Assembly (NCBI RefSeq): GCF_036417845.1
Contig: NC_089979.1
Location: 48,306,775 to 48,370,774, forward strand
DNA from: Apteryx mantelli
Lineage: Eukaryota; Chordata; Aves; Apterygiformes; Apterygidae
Direction of reading: 5' to 3'
DNA length: 64,000 nucleotides
Part shown: in pieces, positions 25,337 through 38,375 of the stretch
How positions within the stretch are numbered: the stretch's first letter is position 1
How the letters are laid out: each line of letters opens with the position of its first letter
Made by a program: the position numbers and the translations under genes
The notes under the pieces: generated by a model
Told to the model about the DNA's origin: nothing
Database searches by the model: none
What the model saw: only the letters and a program-made list of their open reading frames with translations

Positions 25337-27140
25337 AGAATGACTGTTGGTCAGTCTTTCAAACCAACACACACTAAAGCTAAACACTCCTAATAACTTT
25401 CAGATGACAGAGTTCTACAAATGCTGCTTTGAGAGAATGACTTATCTGAATTATGGTAGGAGAAAGATTGGGTAGTAACATGTTTCAGGGCACAGAAATA
25501 TCTCAGAACTAATCTCAGCACTGGCTTGAGGCACTTCAAGCAGCCAGCTTATCCTCCCCTGCCATGTAAGTGGGACAGGGCTGCTCCCACCAGGGCAAAG
25601 AGGAAAACGTGAGGCTGGGCTAGAGACCAGAGGCAGAACTGGGTTGCTGATCTTCGAGCAAAGCCTGAAAGATGAGAAGAGCAGGGTGCTACTGTTACAA
25701 GGAGGAACTAAAACCAGCTGCCACCCACTGATTTGGGCCAGTCTTTTGGAGGCAACGATAGGGACAGTAAGCTCAGCTGTTTTGTGCTCCTCTCTAGTCA
25801 CCTCTCTGATATTTTAATTGCTTTTATTTTTTGCTGACCACAAAAAAACCTGAGAGGAATCCAAATGTAAACAATGTTAAATAGGAAGATTTCTTTTAGA
25901 ACCATTAGCTGATCAAGTATATAGTTTTCTGTGTATGCTGTAGATAGTATACAAGTTCTAGTGAGATCACAGAGAATGGTGTTTCTCTTAAAATGTTCAT
26001 TTCAGAATAAAAAATGAAATTTTACACTGTATGGATGCAAACATCCTTTTTATTTCATGGAATTAAATCTAGAAAGTATAAAAATATAAAAATGTGAACC
26101 TTATGAAACACCTTCCTTTAAAACTTGTCACATTGATATATAATAGTTTGTTTGATCACCTATGCATACTTTCAATGGAAATAAATAGTGAGTTCATCTC
26201 AGCCACAGACTGATGACAACCTAAAAAAGCTCTAATCTCTTCACATCATATTTACTGAGAGAAACAGCTGCTATTTTGCAAACCTTTTTGATATTTATTG
26301 TAACAATTCTAAATGCAAACAGAAGACTAATAATGAGAGAGTCAATGTGCTGGCAGTATTTCAAGCTTCCACCTGCATTATAACCATTATGTTGCTTAAT
26401 TGTACTCAGAGACGCTTGATTAAAACACATTTTCGATTGGCATCTTGCTTATAATCCTATTTATGCTAGTTGAATTGGCCTAATGATAGTAATACTCACA
26501 TGTTTATGGAGGTTCATAAGAGCTAAAAGAAAAAAAAATGGATAGAAAGCAAAGAACATTTTGTATTATGTCAAAATTGTATTTGTGAAATGAAAGGTGT
26601 GTCTAGAATCTTATTCTGGATGTTTCATACCACCAACAGTTTACAAGCTTAGCAATATGTGCAATCCTCAGCTACAGATGGCAAGAAACAGAATACTGCC
26701 CTGCACTTTCAGTGGCAGAATAGCAAAATTGGGGTTTCAAAATAGTTCTGTTCCCTCCTTTTTCTTCTTGTTGATATCAACAGTGGTCCACCTCCCTACC
26801 CACTAGAAACATTACTGCTCTTTCACAAATCCCAATCCCTTGCACAGAGACTTTTCCAAATTCTACACTTCTCAGAAATACTTCATATATGCATATTCTA
26901 CTACTCCTTAGGAAAAAAACCTACAGAAGTCCTTGAGGCTTATGTTGTCCTCAGTAGGAGGGCAAATTCAAGGACACTTTGGAGACATGTCCTTGGAAAC
27001 TCTCTTAAATGCAAATATATATGGTAGGGGAAAAGGGAGAAGCATGTCAGAGTTATACAGTTTTTCAAGGATCAGTCAAGAGGAGCCATAGGAATCCCAT
27101 GACTTTTTCTTTCTTTTTTTTTATCCAAAGAAAAAATCCC

Positions 27141-27235
27141 GTAATACAATGTAATACAATATGTACAATGTAATATATGTAATCCATGTAATCCATGTAA
27201 ATCCATGTAATACAATGTAATACAATAAAACAGGA
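27141..27235. repeat. Minisatellite of 9-10 bp units
   Basis: Units of GTAATACAAT and GTAATCCAT alternate over about 95 bp, with small internal length variants. The pattern is the same at both ends. Confidence 0.85.
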
Positions 27236-27863
27236 CTGCATACATCTCCATTTACTATCTTTGGTGTGAAAATAAGATTCAAACTACTTAGAATGAAAAA
27301 TGTCTGTATACAGTTGCCAGTGGAAATGCTTTTTTTGTAACCAATGCAGATGACTATTTTCAGACTGTCAGTGTTAGTTTAATGCATATACATTAGCTGG
27401 AACATTACACTTGTAACATGCACTCCATTTTCTTTATACTATTTTCATCTGTCTTTCTAGCACACCTATAGATACCCTTCTCTATGATATTTGTATCTGG
27501 TGGAGCTAGGAAACAGACTAGATGTACTAGTACTACATGCAGTAGTATAATTACAAAATAATATAGTTTTTAAAAAATAGCACTAAATATAGTAATATTT
27601 TCAAAACACACCAGACATTCTAATATCTTCCTTACATCTGTTATACTATTTTATTTTTTCTGACATGCCACAGTATAGAAATCTCTCCAAAAGTCTATTT
27701 TCTCTATAGAATTAAATGGTTTTCCTTTTTGATTATAAGAAAATTAAGGTTATTAGCACACATTTTCATTTGCTAAATTCATGTTTTCATTTGTTAAATT
27801 AACTCTGAGATTTTATGAAAATAAACAGATGATTTAAATAATCCATTCACACAGGAAGAAAAA

Positions 27864-27888
27864 AAAAGAGAGAGAGAGAGAGAGAGAA
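27864..27888. repeat. (GA)n microsatellite
   Basis: A run of about ten GA dinucleotides is flanked by A-rich sequence. Confidence 0.95.
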
Positions 27889-28767
27889 AAGCATTCTTGG
27901 GCAATCTGTGTTTCCCGTGAAATTTCCAGATGGTTATTACTAGTTTTCACTCTAGGCTTCATTTGTAATTGCTGAGTTTTTTTCATGATATTACTGACCT
28001 ATATGAAAAATCCTGAAATTTCTCTGAGAGAGTTCACCTTCTAAGAATCTTCACCTTACAGGAAAGCAGTTTTCATCTGATGCTCTATAGGAGAGAAAAC
28101 TGGGGCACATGACTATAGTTCAATGATATGTGCATAGATTACAGCTATGTTTTCCGCACAAACCAGTCTGAAAGATAGACTAACGTAGTAGGAACTTAGC
28201 CAAGTTTTTTTACCAGAAAAATAATACCATGCTACTTTGAACTAGAGTCCCTCATTTGCCTGAACAAATTGTGTTTGATTCATTAATTGGAGTTAAACAA
28301 TAGTTGTTTTGGCAAGTTTTCAATATCAGACTGCCATTTTAGCCTTTTGCTGTGTTCCAGCAAGGTTCTTTCATTATGCTTTTGTTACAGTTGTCTCATA
28401 TATCCTGATCTTAACTCTGTATCATTACAACAAATATTTCGATTTAGGTGCTTGATATTAAATCCTCTTAACCTTTGTTCTACCCTGTCCACATCATAAT
28501 GCTGCTATTCTATTATCTGCCTTTTGTCACGGTACTATATCAGTTAGTACATTACTATAAACAGTATAATCAAAGCAAAATCATTATTATAGAAGTTTCT
28601 TAGTGAATCAAAATTTCCTGCCAAAAATGATGCCCTAATATTTGCTCTCATGGTTCAATTGGAAATTGTTCTATGGCAATCCACATTCTAAAAGCATGCT
28701 TAATGACACATTATTAATTATATATTCTATATCCAAATAATTGCCTAATATTTGCTAAGCTTAAGGG

Positions 28768-28860
28768 GATTATATATATATATGTGTGTGTGTGTATATG
28801 TATATAAAAATAAATGTATATATATATAAGTATGTCTATATGCAGGTATGTATATATAGC
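28768..28860. repeat. Compound (TA)n(TG)n microsatellite
   Basis: Alternating TA and TG tracts extend over about 90 bp with interruptions. The alternating purine-pyrimidine pattern is compatible with Z-DNA or cruciform formation. Confidence 0.9.
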
Positions 28861-29925
28861 TTCACTCATAAAAAAGCACTCCTAACATTATTTTTGCAGA
28901 GCAGACAACTAAAGAAAGCTTATGTCAAATTCTTTTCTTGAATACATGAGTTTTTACCAGTGCAAAAATGTAAGTCTAGGAAACTGCCCCAGGCTAAATG
29001 ATAGATTTTTTTATCCTAAGGAATTTAATGAAGTTTTAAATGAAGTCCAGAATACCTGTAGTGTCATGAATACAAGACTCTCAAATGCTGATTATAAAAA
29101 TGTCAGCAAATCACAGCTTATTAGCAGATTGAGAGGGTACACTGCCTGACATGGTACCTTCAGCAAATCAGCAAAAATATGAAGGGAAAATGGAAGAGGA
29201 GGGAGTCAGAGGGAAATAAAGAACAGAAGGAAAAAGTAAGGCTTAGTTAGCATGGAATATTTGTTAATGACAAGCAACAGTTGATTTCACAGAATAGCAC
29301 AACAATGCTTCTACTACAGCAATAGCATTACATTCACAGTGTTCCAGTCTCCTCTTTTAGTTGTCTCCTGGATTTATCCTGTTAGGTCTTGACTTTCGTG
29401 GCTTTGGGAGCTAAGGAAGCTCTCAAAGTTGCTCCACTGTGTGCTACGAAATGCAAGCTCTAGTTAAAATCCTGGAGCGAAATCCTGGGGTTTTGCCAGT
29501 GACTTCAGTGGGGGCAGGTTTTCATACCTGAAGCCATGCCGAATCCTAACCATGGAGACCTGTACAGCTGGACTTCAAAGTGCAGCGAGCTTAGGGAACA
29601 ATCCCTTCGCTTTCCCCACAACCACAGCCGCGGAGATATCTCACACTGTGACAGCAGTTCTCCAGGCATCACCTTCTGCCTGCTGGAGCTTGTATTAGCT
29701 AGCCAGGAAGCCAAAAAGTCAGAGTGTCTCTAAGGGGGCAACAGGTGACACGAGTCACTAGGTCTCCCAAAGAAGGGCAGTGAGGACCACACTGCAGAAG
29801 GCGACTGGATCCCCCCAGCCACTGCGGTCAGCCTTCTTGTTGGCCTCACAGCACAGCCTGCCATCAAGTCTATGTGCACCAGCTAGAGCAACTAAGGGCA
29901 GAAATGCAAAGAACTTCCAACATAA

Positions 29926-29973
<48 letters not shown>
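29926..29973. repeat. (CAT)16 trinucleotide repeat
   Basis: Sixteen uninterrupted CAT units occupy 48 bp, followed by AATAC. On the minus strand the repeat reads as ATG codons, which creates a spurious poly-Met frame. On the + strand it reads as poly-Ile. There is no sign of an exon. Confidence 0.97.
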
Positions 29974-31799
29974 AATACAGGCTTTCTCAGGAGTCAGTCA
30001 AGAGCATAGCATTTTGTAAACTTCCAAGTATCTCTCTGTACAAAATTAGCAATCAAACTGTTTGCTAATAGTTATACAAATAAAGCAATGTAGACTCATA
30101 TGTGTTAGACAGGACATTTTTTTCTGACATACATAATACATACATCAATTCAATATGAAAGTAATCAATATCATGTTGAAATCTCTTTGGTGTCCAAAGC
30201 AAACTTCTGTATGCCTAAAGTTATGTTTTGTTCTCTAATTGTATACCTTCAAATGTTGTTCTCTTGCCTCTTCACAACCTAAAGAAGCCCTTTTGCCCTC
30301 CATGATCTAATGAAGTCCTTGATTGTATCTGCAAGGTGGCTTCCCCTTCTATGATTGTTCTCATATGCCCAGAAATTGCAGTAACAGATACCAATAGGCT
30401 GGCATTTAGAGTTTATTCTCTGACCAAATATGATGGTCTGTTGCTTGCTTGCTTATGTTTGAGAGTTGGAGCAAATTTACTTTCATCCTTATTCTGTTAC
30501 CAAAGAGAGAAATACATTTTTTTTTTCATAATGAACAAAAATGTAACGACATATTCTTAGAAACAGCCACACCAAAAAGGCTTAGCAAGTGTCTGTGCAT
30601 TCCAAAATTACTTCTGCAAAAGTTAACAGGACTTTTAAAAACATAGTATTCATGAGAAGGTTTGCAATACAGGATTGCAGAGAGCCATTTGTGTCATAAA
30701 CCCTAGCTAGGTCTCCAGCATCACAGTGGACAACTGCATTACAGGCATGCAATTGATGTTAGTTCTAGAAGAATCCACTGTACTTCATTTACCCTTCCTT
30801 GCACATACACTGTAGGACATTATAAAAGATTTCCTGAAATTCGTTATAAAAATTTTAGGCTTTTAGTCAAAAGCTATGTCATAAGGCATGTTCTCTCTAC
30901 TGGGAGACAGAAGAAATGCTGTTCGGGCAATGTGATACAATAAAGATTTAGAAAATAGTGAAAATAGTCTTAAACGATCCAAAGAAGTAAACTATCAGGC
31001 ATACTGAAAAAAAAATGCAAAAATAAAGGAAGAATTCTAAAACAAGGGCTTATGCCAGTGGCATCTGAGGGAAAATTGTTTTCTGACACTAAATCTGAAG
31101 ATCGACACTGTTAAGAACATATGATGATGCTGATATCTTACGTCTAACTGTTGCCAGTCTTTGATATCTTCCAGTCTTCAGAAGAAAGTAATAAAAAATC
31201 CCAGGAATCTAAACTGTGTAGCAAATCTTGTAAAAAATCCTTCCTGTTCTATATAAAAATCGGTGAATCCATGATCCATGGAATTAATTTAATTCAATAA
31301 ATATACAGTGCAACAAATATTGCCAGCATATTTGCCAGCACATAAGAGCCTGTAAAACATTTCATAAACTTCATGAGCATCATATTCAAATATTAAAGGT
31401 TTCTTGCCTATTTTACTGTATTTAAAAAGCAGTTACAGAATTTTAGTCTTAATATTTAAGACCTTGTATATCCAACATCTTTTATAAGAATATTATGCTT
31501 AAAAATTTCTTCTCCATCTCTGATGTTTATCCATAAATATTTATTAAAAAAAAAACCTCCTCTAAAACTTCAACTTTGCTATCTTAAATAGACTTTTTCA
31601 CCTTCTAAAATATATTCCCTCTTATTATTATATTAGCCTTTCTCTACATTCATTCCAATTTATATTATTTTCTAAGCATGGATGATTAGAACTTGAACCA
31701 ACATTCTAAGGAAGGTCTTGCTTATTTATCATAATACTAAAATTCCCCAGTCTTTACTGAAAATATTTTTGTGATATATTTTAAATTGGCTATATCACA

Positions 31800-32689
31800 C
31801 TGACAGTCCTCCCATGATCTGCCAGTATATCCCATTCCCTCTGTTGAAGTATCACCTCAGGTTGCTAAGCAATTTAGAGTAAAAATTCTGGATTTAGTCC
31901 CTATGAGCATTACTTTATACTATGGCATTTTAACCTAGTTCTGTTATTTCAGTTCACAGAGTATGACCCATCTATTCCTATCATTGGCAGTAATTTTCAA
32001 GGGTTGCATTATCCACAACATATATTGTTAATGTAAACATTAATCTAGATTTTTTTTAAAGCAATGTCATGAATAGCAATATTAGGCAGAGCTGGTTCTA
32101 AGACTGGTTCTTGAAAAATATTACTGCTAGCCTCTACTCATCTTGATAATGCTCTTTTCAGTCTATCCTATTGTAGTCATCCCTTTAGCCATTATGACAG
32201 TATTCTACGGTCCTTGTTTCAATTCCTATTTTAATTTCCTTTAATTTTTAATGCCTTTCAATCAATGCTTTACTTAAATCTAGCTTATTAAGTAAACTGC
32301 ACTGACACTGCCTAAACAATGTCAAAGAAAGATATACTATAATATGATCCAATCTACTCTTTTCAAAAACATACTCAATTTATCCTATTTAATCTCCACA
32401 TTCTTGGTTACTCTTCCTTTTAAAGTCTGTTCTAGTATCTTGTAGAGTATTAAGGACAAATGAATGAATTCTTTGGATATCCCACTCTTCCTTTTCAGAT
32501 ACCTTTACCACATTTACTATTGCCTAATGTGATGCACTCCCCAAATTGATTAAAATCACTTGTTGTCCAGGCTGTTTAGATTTCATACAATACACATCTA
32601 TTTTTGTATCCACCATGGATGCAGTCATTTCCATTTCACACCCTTGTTGGATAATTTTCCATCAATCATGTACATCATGATTACATTCC
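31800..32689. other. Intergenic AT-rich DNA, possibly old LINE sequence
   Basis: No gene is recognised. The segment lies directly left of a decayed minus-strand LINE remnant and may hold its reverse-transcriptase part, but I could not identify conserved blocks. Confidence 0.4.
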
Positions 32690-33640
32690 CCTATTAAGAC
32701 TGGAGCAAAGTATTAATTTAGGATTTGGGACATATGTAGTTTAATCTCCACCCCATCCTCAGGATATGGCCCCACTTATTCCCTTCATATTAGCTCTGTA
32801 CTACTGCGGCTAGAAACCTTTTTATAGTTTTCTTTAGTTTCTTTAAAAGATCTAGCTCTTGTAGATATTTCACCATTATCACTACTACGCCACTACCACA
32901 TTTTGAATTTGCTGATTTCTGAGACATAACACGAGTTGCAGATCAATAACCTTCTTATTTCAGCAAATTCCATGATTACTTCTAATATCCTGCTTTAGGA
33001 TTTTATTAGTCCAGGCAGGTCCACAGTTCTTCCCTAACAATGTATTTTTTCTGTTTGTAACTCAGGGCATTGAAATTTGGACTTCATGTGATCCATGTCT
33101 CTTTCACATTTCAATCCATGGACACCTCTTAGTTGCTTTACAGTCTCAAAATTTGGCCTTCTGAAATCTGAAACATTAATTATCAGACTACTTCTCTGCC
33201 TATAGTTGAATCTATTATGATAGTTTTGAATCTGTTTGTGATCACTAATTCCAACATTACTTTCTTCAACAACTTTTCTGCTCAGTGCTCACTCACTGCT
33301 CTTAAAGACTTACAGCTTTTAAAGTAAGTATAACATGGCAATACTTATAGTTGAGTGATAGCTTAGTAAAGAAATCTGTCAAGTACTATCTCTAAGAATA
33401 CCTGAGTTGCTGTTATTGTATTATTGATTACTATTGTAATCTATTAGCAATTATTTTCAAAACTGTATCTAGGAAATTTAAAATTTCCCATAATTCTGAC
33501 TACTACGTATTTTTCTCATAGTTTTAAAGAGATTTCTATCCTTATTCAGCTCTGACTTGGCAATTGTAAAAGACTCTCCAATATTATTAGGGAAGTGATC
33601 TTATTCTTTCAAAATAAGTTCTTCTCAGAGTGATTTCTAC
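32690..33640 (-). mobile_element. Ancient decayed CR1/L3-like LINE remnant
   Basis: At about 32,698 the + strand reads GACTGGAGCAAAGTATTAAT. This corresponds to the reverse complement of the CR1 region that encodes NAFFAS, also seen at about 25,180 in the younger copy. About 780 bp further right, at 33,471-33,491, the minus strand reads MGNFKFP. This matches the GDFN(F)P box of the APE-type endonuclease of CR1/L2/L3 LINEs. The order (RT junction left, endonuclease right) is correct for a minus-strand element. Reading frames are destroyed throughout. The family assignment and ends are approximate. Confidence 0.6.
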
Positions 33641-34724
33641 CTAATCATTTTCCTACATGCAAAGAATATAGATGAAGAAAGTTTCAGTGCTGATACCCAG
33701 CATGAGTAAAAAGGACTCATAGGATTAGTCAACGTAGTACATAAAAAAAAATGTTTGGCGAATAATACTCAAACAACTCCCATATCAGTCCCTCCTACAC
33801 AATTTTATTATGCATCTTTGATGTAAGACAAAATAAAGCTTATGTAGAACAAATACTTCCTGTTTATAAAATCTTTAATGAAGTATTTTCATTCTCTTAA
33901 AATTTAATTTTAATTTGCTTATTCATTTAGATACACTATTTCATAAATAATTTCCTCAGTACATAACAAGGCAAATACAGAACAAAAGCACACTACAGAA
34001 TGAAATCCAGACTTCTCATGTACCTTATGTTTTTTTAAAAAGCAAGAAATCACATTTGTCTGATACCACTTAACATCCTTATCCTTGCCATATCTCTAGG
34101 AAAGTTCAGCAGGCAGACATTTTGAGACGAGGATAAAACTAAATTGCTCTGCCAGGTCCTACTTAAGGTCTGTCAAATTCATCCTATCTGCAGCAGCAGT
34201 TAGTAACTGATGTTTAGGGAGAAAGTGGAAGAAGCAAAGCATGTGTGGCGTGGTCTTTGCCCAGTATACTTCCCAACTCTGCCAGTCAGTGTTGAGCGAC
34301 ATCCAAAGCCAAGGGTTCAGAGCAGAGTCGCCAACACCCACTGGTGAGCACACCCTGTATTTGCTTTTCTTATCCTTTTTCTAGCATATTTATGCTTTTG
34401 GCCTCCATAATATCTCACAGTACTGAGTTGCAAAAAATAAATTGCTTTTGTTTGTTTTATCACTATTGCCCGATCATTTCATTAGATGCCGTCTAAATTC
34501 TCAGCTTAGGAAGATTCCCTGTTTTTCTCGTATGTCATTTGTTATTTTGCATATGTCCAGTTTAGTCCTTTTCATCACATCTCCGACATTCCATCCACGC
34601 TCTCATTGCAGCTACTACATTTAGTTTTGTTATATGAAAACCATTCAATTTTATTGCCGTTCTTGATAACTTCTCTGCCTCTAGCAGGTGTTTTTCTGAG
34701 AGGATTGACCAGCACACACTTTTC
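33641..34724. other. Intergenic AT-rich DNA, no gene seen
   Basis: No gene, RNA or clear repeat is recognised. Short frames at 34,159-34,353 and 34,442-34,624 show no domain. Confidence 0.6.
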
Positions 34725-34875
34725 AAAGTAGAGCAAATACATGGATTTATACAGTGGCATGGTTGTGTTTTCTATTTTGTTTTCTCTCTTCCTTTCCTAA
34801 TAATGTTTAATATTCTGCTTGCTTTTGGGATGCCCCGAGCACTGAGATAACACTTTCTGAGAAACAATAAAAACT
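34725..34875 (-). mobile_element. Ancient decayed CR1-like LINE fragment
   Basis: The + strand words ATGGATTTATACAGTGGCAT, TCCTTTCCTAATAATG and TAATATTCTGCTTGCTTTTG match, in order, the reverse complement of the old CR1 region downstream of the reverse transcriptase as I remember it from sauropsid genomes. No frame survives. Confidence 0.6.
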
Positions 34876-36769
34876 TTTAAAGTGAGGTATTTCTGCTTTA
34901 AAAGCTGTTTTTGTTTTTTTCTCATAATTCAGTACAGAGTACTAATGGTTCCGGGGGGAAAACAAACAAACAAACAAACAAACAAACAAACAAAACCCTT
35001 ATACTTTAGAAATAGTGAAGATTAGTTGGTTATAAATATCATTAGTTCTTATCATAACCATCTTAGTCTTTGTCCATCCATAGTCCATTGTCCAACTAGT
35101 CTCTGACTGTCCATATTGTGCCACCTAAATTAATCTTTCTCTCTGTCATTTCTTATATCTGGAAAAACAGGAGGAAGTAGCATTGAGAGGTGACTTGTTA
35201 ACCACACAAAAAAGATGCACTAAATTTCTTATTTACAAGATAAATTTTGACTCTTACTGCAGCTGTTGTGCAAACAAAGTGTATTTTTTCTCTTCTACTA
35301 GAATATTTTATAAACCTAACAAGTTGTTGTTTCAAGCAGCAGTTGGGTTGGTAAATCTGTGCTATGTTTGATTTACCATTTTAAATAAATTATTTCAACT
35401 TAATTTAAATATACATTATCTTTTTATCTGATATTTATTAAAACTAAAATTATTTAATAAAATTTATCAATTTATACAAAGACCTTTTTATATAAAGATC
35501 TTGAGGTACATATATTTAAATGGCAATGACAGAAATTATCTAACATTTGTATGAAATAGCACAATAATATATCCAATTATTTTCCTGTTCCAAAAAAAAA
35601 CAGGTGAAAAATCAAGATTTGCTATCACAACAGGTATACTCATATCATGAAAAGTGCACCTTTTGTTAGGCAAATAGTGGTTTTCATATATGAATAATGA
35701 TGGGAATTACTAAGTGCAAACAAGAAAAGTTAGTTTAAATACAGGTGGTATATTTTGTTTTATCGAGATGTACAACTGATATAACTTAAAATTTAGGTTA
35801 ATGTTTAAATGAAAGCAATTTCAAAATAGGAAATTTCATCTAAACTTTCAGAGTATGCTTGCATTTTCTTACAAGAAAAAGAAAAGTGAAAAAGCATGGG
35901 ACTGTATTGTCAATTCAAAGTCTTGTTCAATCCAGACCTCATGTGGGAATGAGTAATGTGCAAAGCTTTAGACCACTGATAATAATTATTCCCTAAATTA
36001 AAGATGAGCTTTACAGAGCTCTGAGAAGATGAGTATCTTCTTTGATGATTAAGAAAGCCAACGTTTGGAGGGTAATTAGTTTCTTAGTTAGGGTCATTGT
36101 TGTTCATTGTTCAGGCACTCTTAAGGTTATTAGCATACCTGACCTAAATTAAGAACATTTATCACATTTTATTAACTATTGACAACAACAGAAACATTTG
36201 ACCAAAACAAGTGCCAGACCTCTATCTTCTGAGGCTTCTCGTGGCCCACCGAGGAAGCCAGTTTCCCATCCAGGGATACTTCCAACATAAACATCTGGCT
36301 GCAGGTCCTTGGTTACTCTGCAAGCAAAATACACCATCCAGCTGAGAAAGGCAAAGTGGTCTCTGCATTTTCCCCATCTTTAGTCAGTGTTATATTGCTT
36401 GACATATCTGGAGGAGTCTGACACAGCCAGGGGAAAGTATTCTAAGCTGTCTAAGAGAAGAACTAGTTTGTTTTTCCGGCCCAATAGTCTGCTGACTTCA
36501 GCAACAGAAAATGGCCAATACTTCGGGAAGAGAGTAGGAAACAGAACATATGGAATGATCCTTCCTGCCATATACCCTCCCAGCTTCCAACAAAAAGCAT
36601 TTTAAGATTTTCTGAATCAAAGGTGGCACTGTTTTTAATAGCTATCTCATTGCTAAGTCTCATTGACTTGCTACTCGGACTGTGCAAAATGGTTAGCAGT
36701 CCTTCCCAATTCATCTTCTCTATGTTGTTACCTATTTCATAAACTGCTATCACATCATGCCTAGCTCTC
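34876..36769. other. Intergenic AT-rich DNA, no gene seen
   Basis: The stretch contains the (AAAC)n microsatellite and long A/T-rich sequence. No coding exon, RNA gene or clear transposon is recognised. Confidence 0.6.
34957..34995. repeat. (AAAC)n microsatellite
   Basis: About nine AAAC tetranucleotide units follow directly after a G6 run. Confidence 0.95.
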
Positions 36770-37640
36770 TTTTCCAAGCTGAAGAATCCTGTTCTATTTA
36801 GTCTTCATAACTCCAATCATGTCTTGTTCCTTTGTACCTTTTCCAGCTCTAGTTACTCTTCATGAAATGGATGACAAGAACTGCTAACAGGTTTCAATAT
36901 ACGAAGGCACCGGTAGTTACAGAGACTATACACAAGAACATAAAGATGTTTCTGTTGTGTTCTTTATATCTTTCCAAACAACTGCTGCAGTTGTATTTCC
37001 CTTTGATTGCCATTGGACACTAAGCTCATGATGTCTTCAGAGAACTACCCAAAATCTATTCTGAGAGAGGTAGTGGCTAGGCTAGAGCCTGTCATTCTGT
37101 TCTTACTGCTTTAGTTAATTTTTTCAATGATCTTCTTAATTTAAAATGTCAGTTGTCAATTTATTATTCATTAGGTCTATGTTGTAATATTTTTTTGTAA
37201 CATTATGCAGTCAGCCTTAGATTTTGCTGTCATTAATATGACTAATATGCTACTGTTATCATAACACTATTAATCTCCTTTTCCAAGTCATTTATGAATA
37301 CATGGAACAGTTCAGGTTCCAGCACAAACTAGAATCTGCTGACAACCTTTCCCTATTTCAGGAACTTCCTTAACTCTCTTTTTTCACCATTAAATATATA
37401 TATAGAGAGAGACAGATTGCAATAAGACCATTCCTCCTATTCTAGTTTCACTAGAACTTTTTTGGTGATGCATTTTATCAAACTTTTTAGAATACCTAAC
37501 ACTGATTAGGTAATATGCTCAGCAATATGCTAATTGAATTCCTGTAGATTTGTGAGGCATAACTTCCATCTACAAAAGTCATGTTAATTATTCTCCAATA
37601 TTTCTTATGTATCCATATGCCTACTAAGTCTGCCCTTTAA
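36770..37640 (-). mobile_element. Ancient decayed CR1-like LINE remnant
   Basis: In + strand order I see TTTTCCAAGCTGAAGAATCC, CCTTTGTACCTTTTCCAGCT, TTCAGAGAACTACCCAAAAT, CAAGTCATTTATGAATACAT and AAAGTCATGTTAATTATTCT. These are, in the right order, diverged reverse-complement pieces of a CR1-type ORF2 running from its C-terminus toward the reverse transcriptase. The element is about 0.9 kb long and non-functional. The evidence is remembered consensus words, so the family is likely but unproven. Confidence 0.6.
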
Positions 37641-38296
37641 TAATCCTCACACCCTAAGGCGCCTCTAAGGTAACCAAAGTACAAGTCACATCCTTTTTTT
37701 CCAAGTCTATGATGCATTATGCTATCAATGTGCTAAAGCCTGGCTTAACACTGTTGGAGGATTCATCCTGCAGTAATGTGATCCTGTCGTGGACATTTGT
37801 AGGGCCTCTGTGTCCAAGGTAGCATAAAACAAAGGATTACTTTTCCCTTCACATTCTTGTCCTTTGCCTCTAGCCCTAGAATACACTCATAGGAACTTTA
37901 TAAGCATTTCCATGCATATCCATGGTCAAAAATGTTGCAACGTAAGAAAGATAATTCAGAACTCCAACTATGTAAGATTTCTTATGTTAAAACAAAAGCC
38001 TTGCAATATGTTTATAAGCTCATGGATATATAGCAAATGAGGCAGGGATTTACTGTAGTTACACAATACAATTCTACTTGCAGACAGGCCCACCCAATTT
38101 CATATAATACCTCTTGTGCAGAAATGCTTCCTGGAAATGAAAAAGGTGTGAATGACTCTAGAAAGTGCTGAGAAAAAAGGCATTTCCTCATTCAAGCAGG
38201 ATTTCCAACCAGACTTTTCAACAGCAGGGCAATTTTGTTATGTTATTGACTTGAAGCAAGGCTCCTGATCTAGGAGAAACTTGTGGAAGCACAGGA

Positions 38297-38375
38297 ACGT
38301 AAGAATGGCCATGCTATTTCAGACCCAAAGGCCCACCTCTGGTCATCCAACTCTAGGTATCTATTCTGATAGATA
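38297..38375. repeat. Old interspersed repeat remnant, copy B
   Basis: The words ACGTAAGAATGGCCATGCTA and TCAGACCCAAAGGCCCACCT align with copy C in intron 11 (ATGTAGGAACAGCTATAC, TCAGACCAGAGGCCCACTTT) and with copy A near 3,905. Orientation is the same in all three. Confidence 0.5.

Larger units (their letters stand above)
25337..31799. other. Intergenic DNA with simple repeats, no gene seen
   Basis: This AT-rich unique sequence carries microsatellites at 27,141-27,235, 27,864-27,888, 28,768-28,860 and 29,926-29,973. Around 29,470-29,525 the words AAATCCTGGGGTTTTGCCA and TGACTTCAGTGGGGGCAGG recall an old amniote interspersed repeat, but this is too short to assign. No exon-like frame is recognised. 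Confidence 0.6.

Noticed and set aside
27141..27235. CRISPR-like array
   Set aside because: The units are 9-10 bp with no spacers. This is eukaryotic minisatellite DNA, and no CRISPR array is present anywhere in the window.
29758..29973. Minus-strand frame beginning with sixteen Met codons
   Set aside because: It is the (CAT)16 microsatellite read backwards. The remainder shows no domain or splice context.
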